Shown here: one piece after another, positions 63,817-64,000 of the stretch
Layout of the letters: each line of letters starts with the position of its first letter
Numbering within the stretch: the stretch's first letter is position 1
Assembly (NCBI RefSeq): GCF_900100545.1
Contig: NZ_FNDP01000013.1
Location: 19,610 to 83,609 of the forward strand
Direction of reading: 5' to 3'
DNA: 64,000 nt
Source: Pseudobutyrivibrio sp. 49
GTDB lineage: Bacteria > Bacillota > Clostridia > Lachnospirales > Lachnospiraceae
Translations under genes and position numbers: made by a program
Notes under the pieces: model-generated
Seen by the model: the letters and a program-made list of their open reading frames with translations, nothing else
Database searches by the model: none
What the model was told of the DNA's origin: nothing

Positions 63817-63999
63817 TTATGCTACTCTATAAAGGAAACCTCTGAAAATTCTTGCAGACTCGTATCTTACACGGTGCCTGTCTGGTCTAATGGGTACAAG
63901 ATTTCTTGAAATGATGGTTTCCAAATCAGGTGGAGATGTTATACCACGGTAATACTTTCTGCACATGTGAGCAGCAACTGAAAAGTTGGCTTTATATGT
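63817..63999 (-). CDS. C-terminal fragment, possible IS4-type transposase
   Basis: An open frame of 60 codons running in from the window edge and ending at TAA (63817-63819). The residues include NFSVAAHMCRKYYRG, LVPIRPDRHRVR and a basic, aromatic end ARIFRGFLYRVA. A tail of this sort (xLVPxRPxR ... YRV) recalls the C-terminus of IS4-group DDE transposases, but no catalytic residues are inside the window. The call is tentative. Confidence 0.4.
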   Translation of the reverse strand, partial: TYKANFSVAAHMCRKYYRGITSPPDLETIISRNLVPIRPDRHRVRYESARIFRGFLYRVA

Positions 64000-64000
64000 A

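Overview
The window looks like low-GC Gram-positive chromosome from the Lachnospiraceae, probably close to Butyrivibrio or Pseudobutyrivibrio. This is inferred from gene content: spoVG-pth-glg order, sortase B with an anchored surface protein, YhhN-family protein, DnaD/DnaC primosome genes, many AgrC/LytTR-type parts, and strong AGGAGG ribosome sites. No tRNA, rRNA, CRISPR array or integrated phage was seen. The only mobile-element trace is a transposase-like fragment at the right edge.

Left part (1-18.2 kb, almost all minus strand): a heterodimeric ABC exporter pair cut by the window edge, a PrsA/SurA-like lipoprotein, mfd, a SulP transporter, then a compact type IV pilus-like set (pilT, four small membrane-anchored pseudopilin-like proteins, a GspF/PilC platform protein), a transglutaminase-like lipoprotein, a small unknown protein and a SARP/BTAD-type regulator. 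Next comes the glgC-glgD-spoVG-pth block. A promoter region at about 18.3 kb separates it from plus-strand murC.

Middle (18.5-33 kb): murC, then a cluster of exact DnaA boxes in front of a DnaD-domain protein, a DnaC-like helicase loader and prs. After a shared terminator come an LTA-synthase-type enzyme (minus), a large extracytoplasmic protein with a decayed C39-like domain (plus), a YhhN membrane protein, a sortase-anchored surface protein with its class B sortase, and an Rpn/PD-(D/E)XK protein. One gene of about 11 kb (33.3-44.3 kb) encodes a secreted protein of about 3,675 residues built of Ig-like repeats. It is followed by a Fic toxin with a 54-residue VbhA-like antitoxin.

Right part (45.4-58.5 kb): a complete nisin-type class I lantibiotic cluster, all on the minus strand. 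It has lanB, lanT, lanC, four precursor genes (three nisin-like, one divergent with a subtilin-like start), the immunity transporter lanFEG and an OmpR-type regulator whose receiver domain has lost every phosphorylation residue. Three promoters (lanB, lanA4, lanF) carry the same element, (T/G)CT-N8-TCT-N14-(-10 box), which matches the nisin promoter layout. Upstream is an AgrC-like kinase and LytTR regulator pair. Before that lies a tiny transcription unit encoding a 13-residue Gly-rich peptide and a 106-residue protein, with perfect 10-bp direct repeats of 21-bp period in its promoter region: a candidate peptide-signalling circuit. I found no lanP, lanI or canonical lanK.

Right end (58.6-64 kb): a MarR-ABC-ABC efflux operon with a palindromic operator, a divergent TetR regulator with its own palindrome, and the 3' end of a possible IS transposase.
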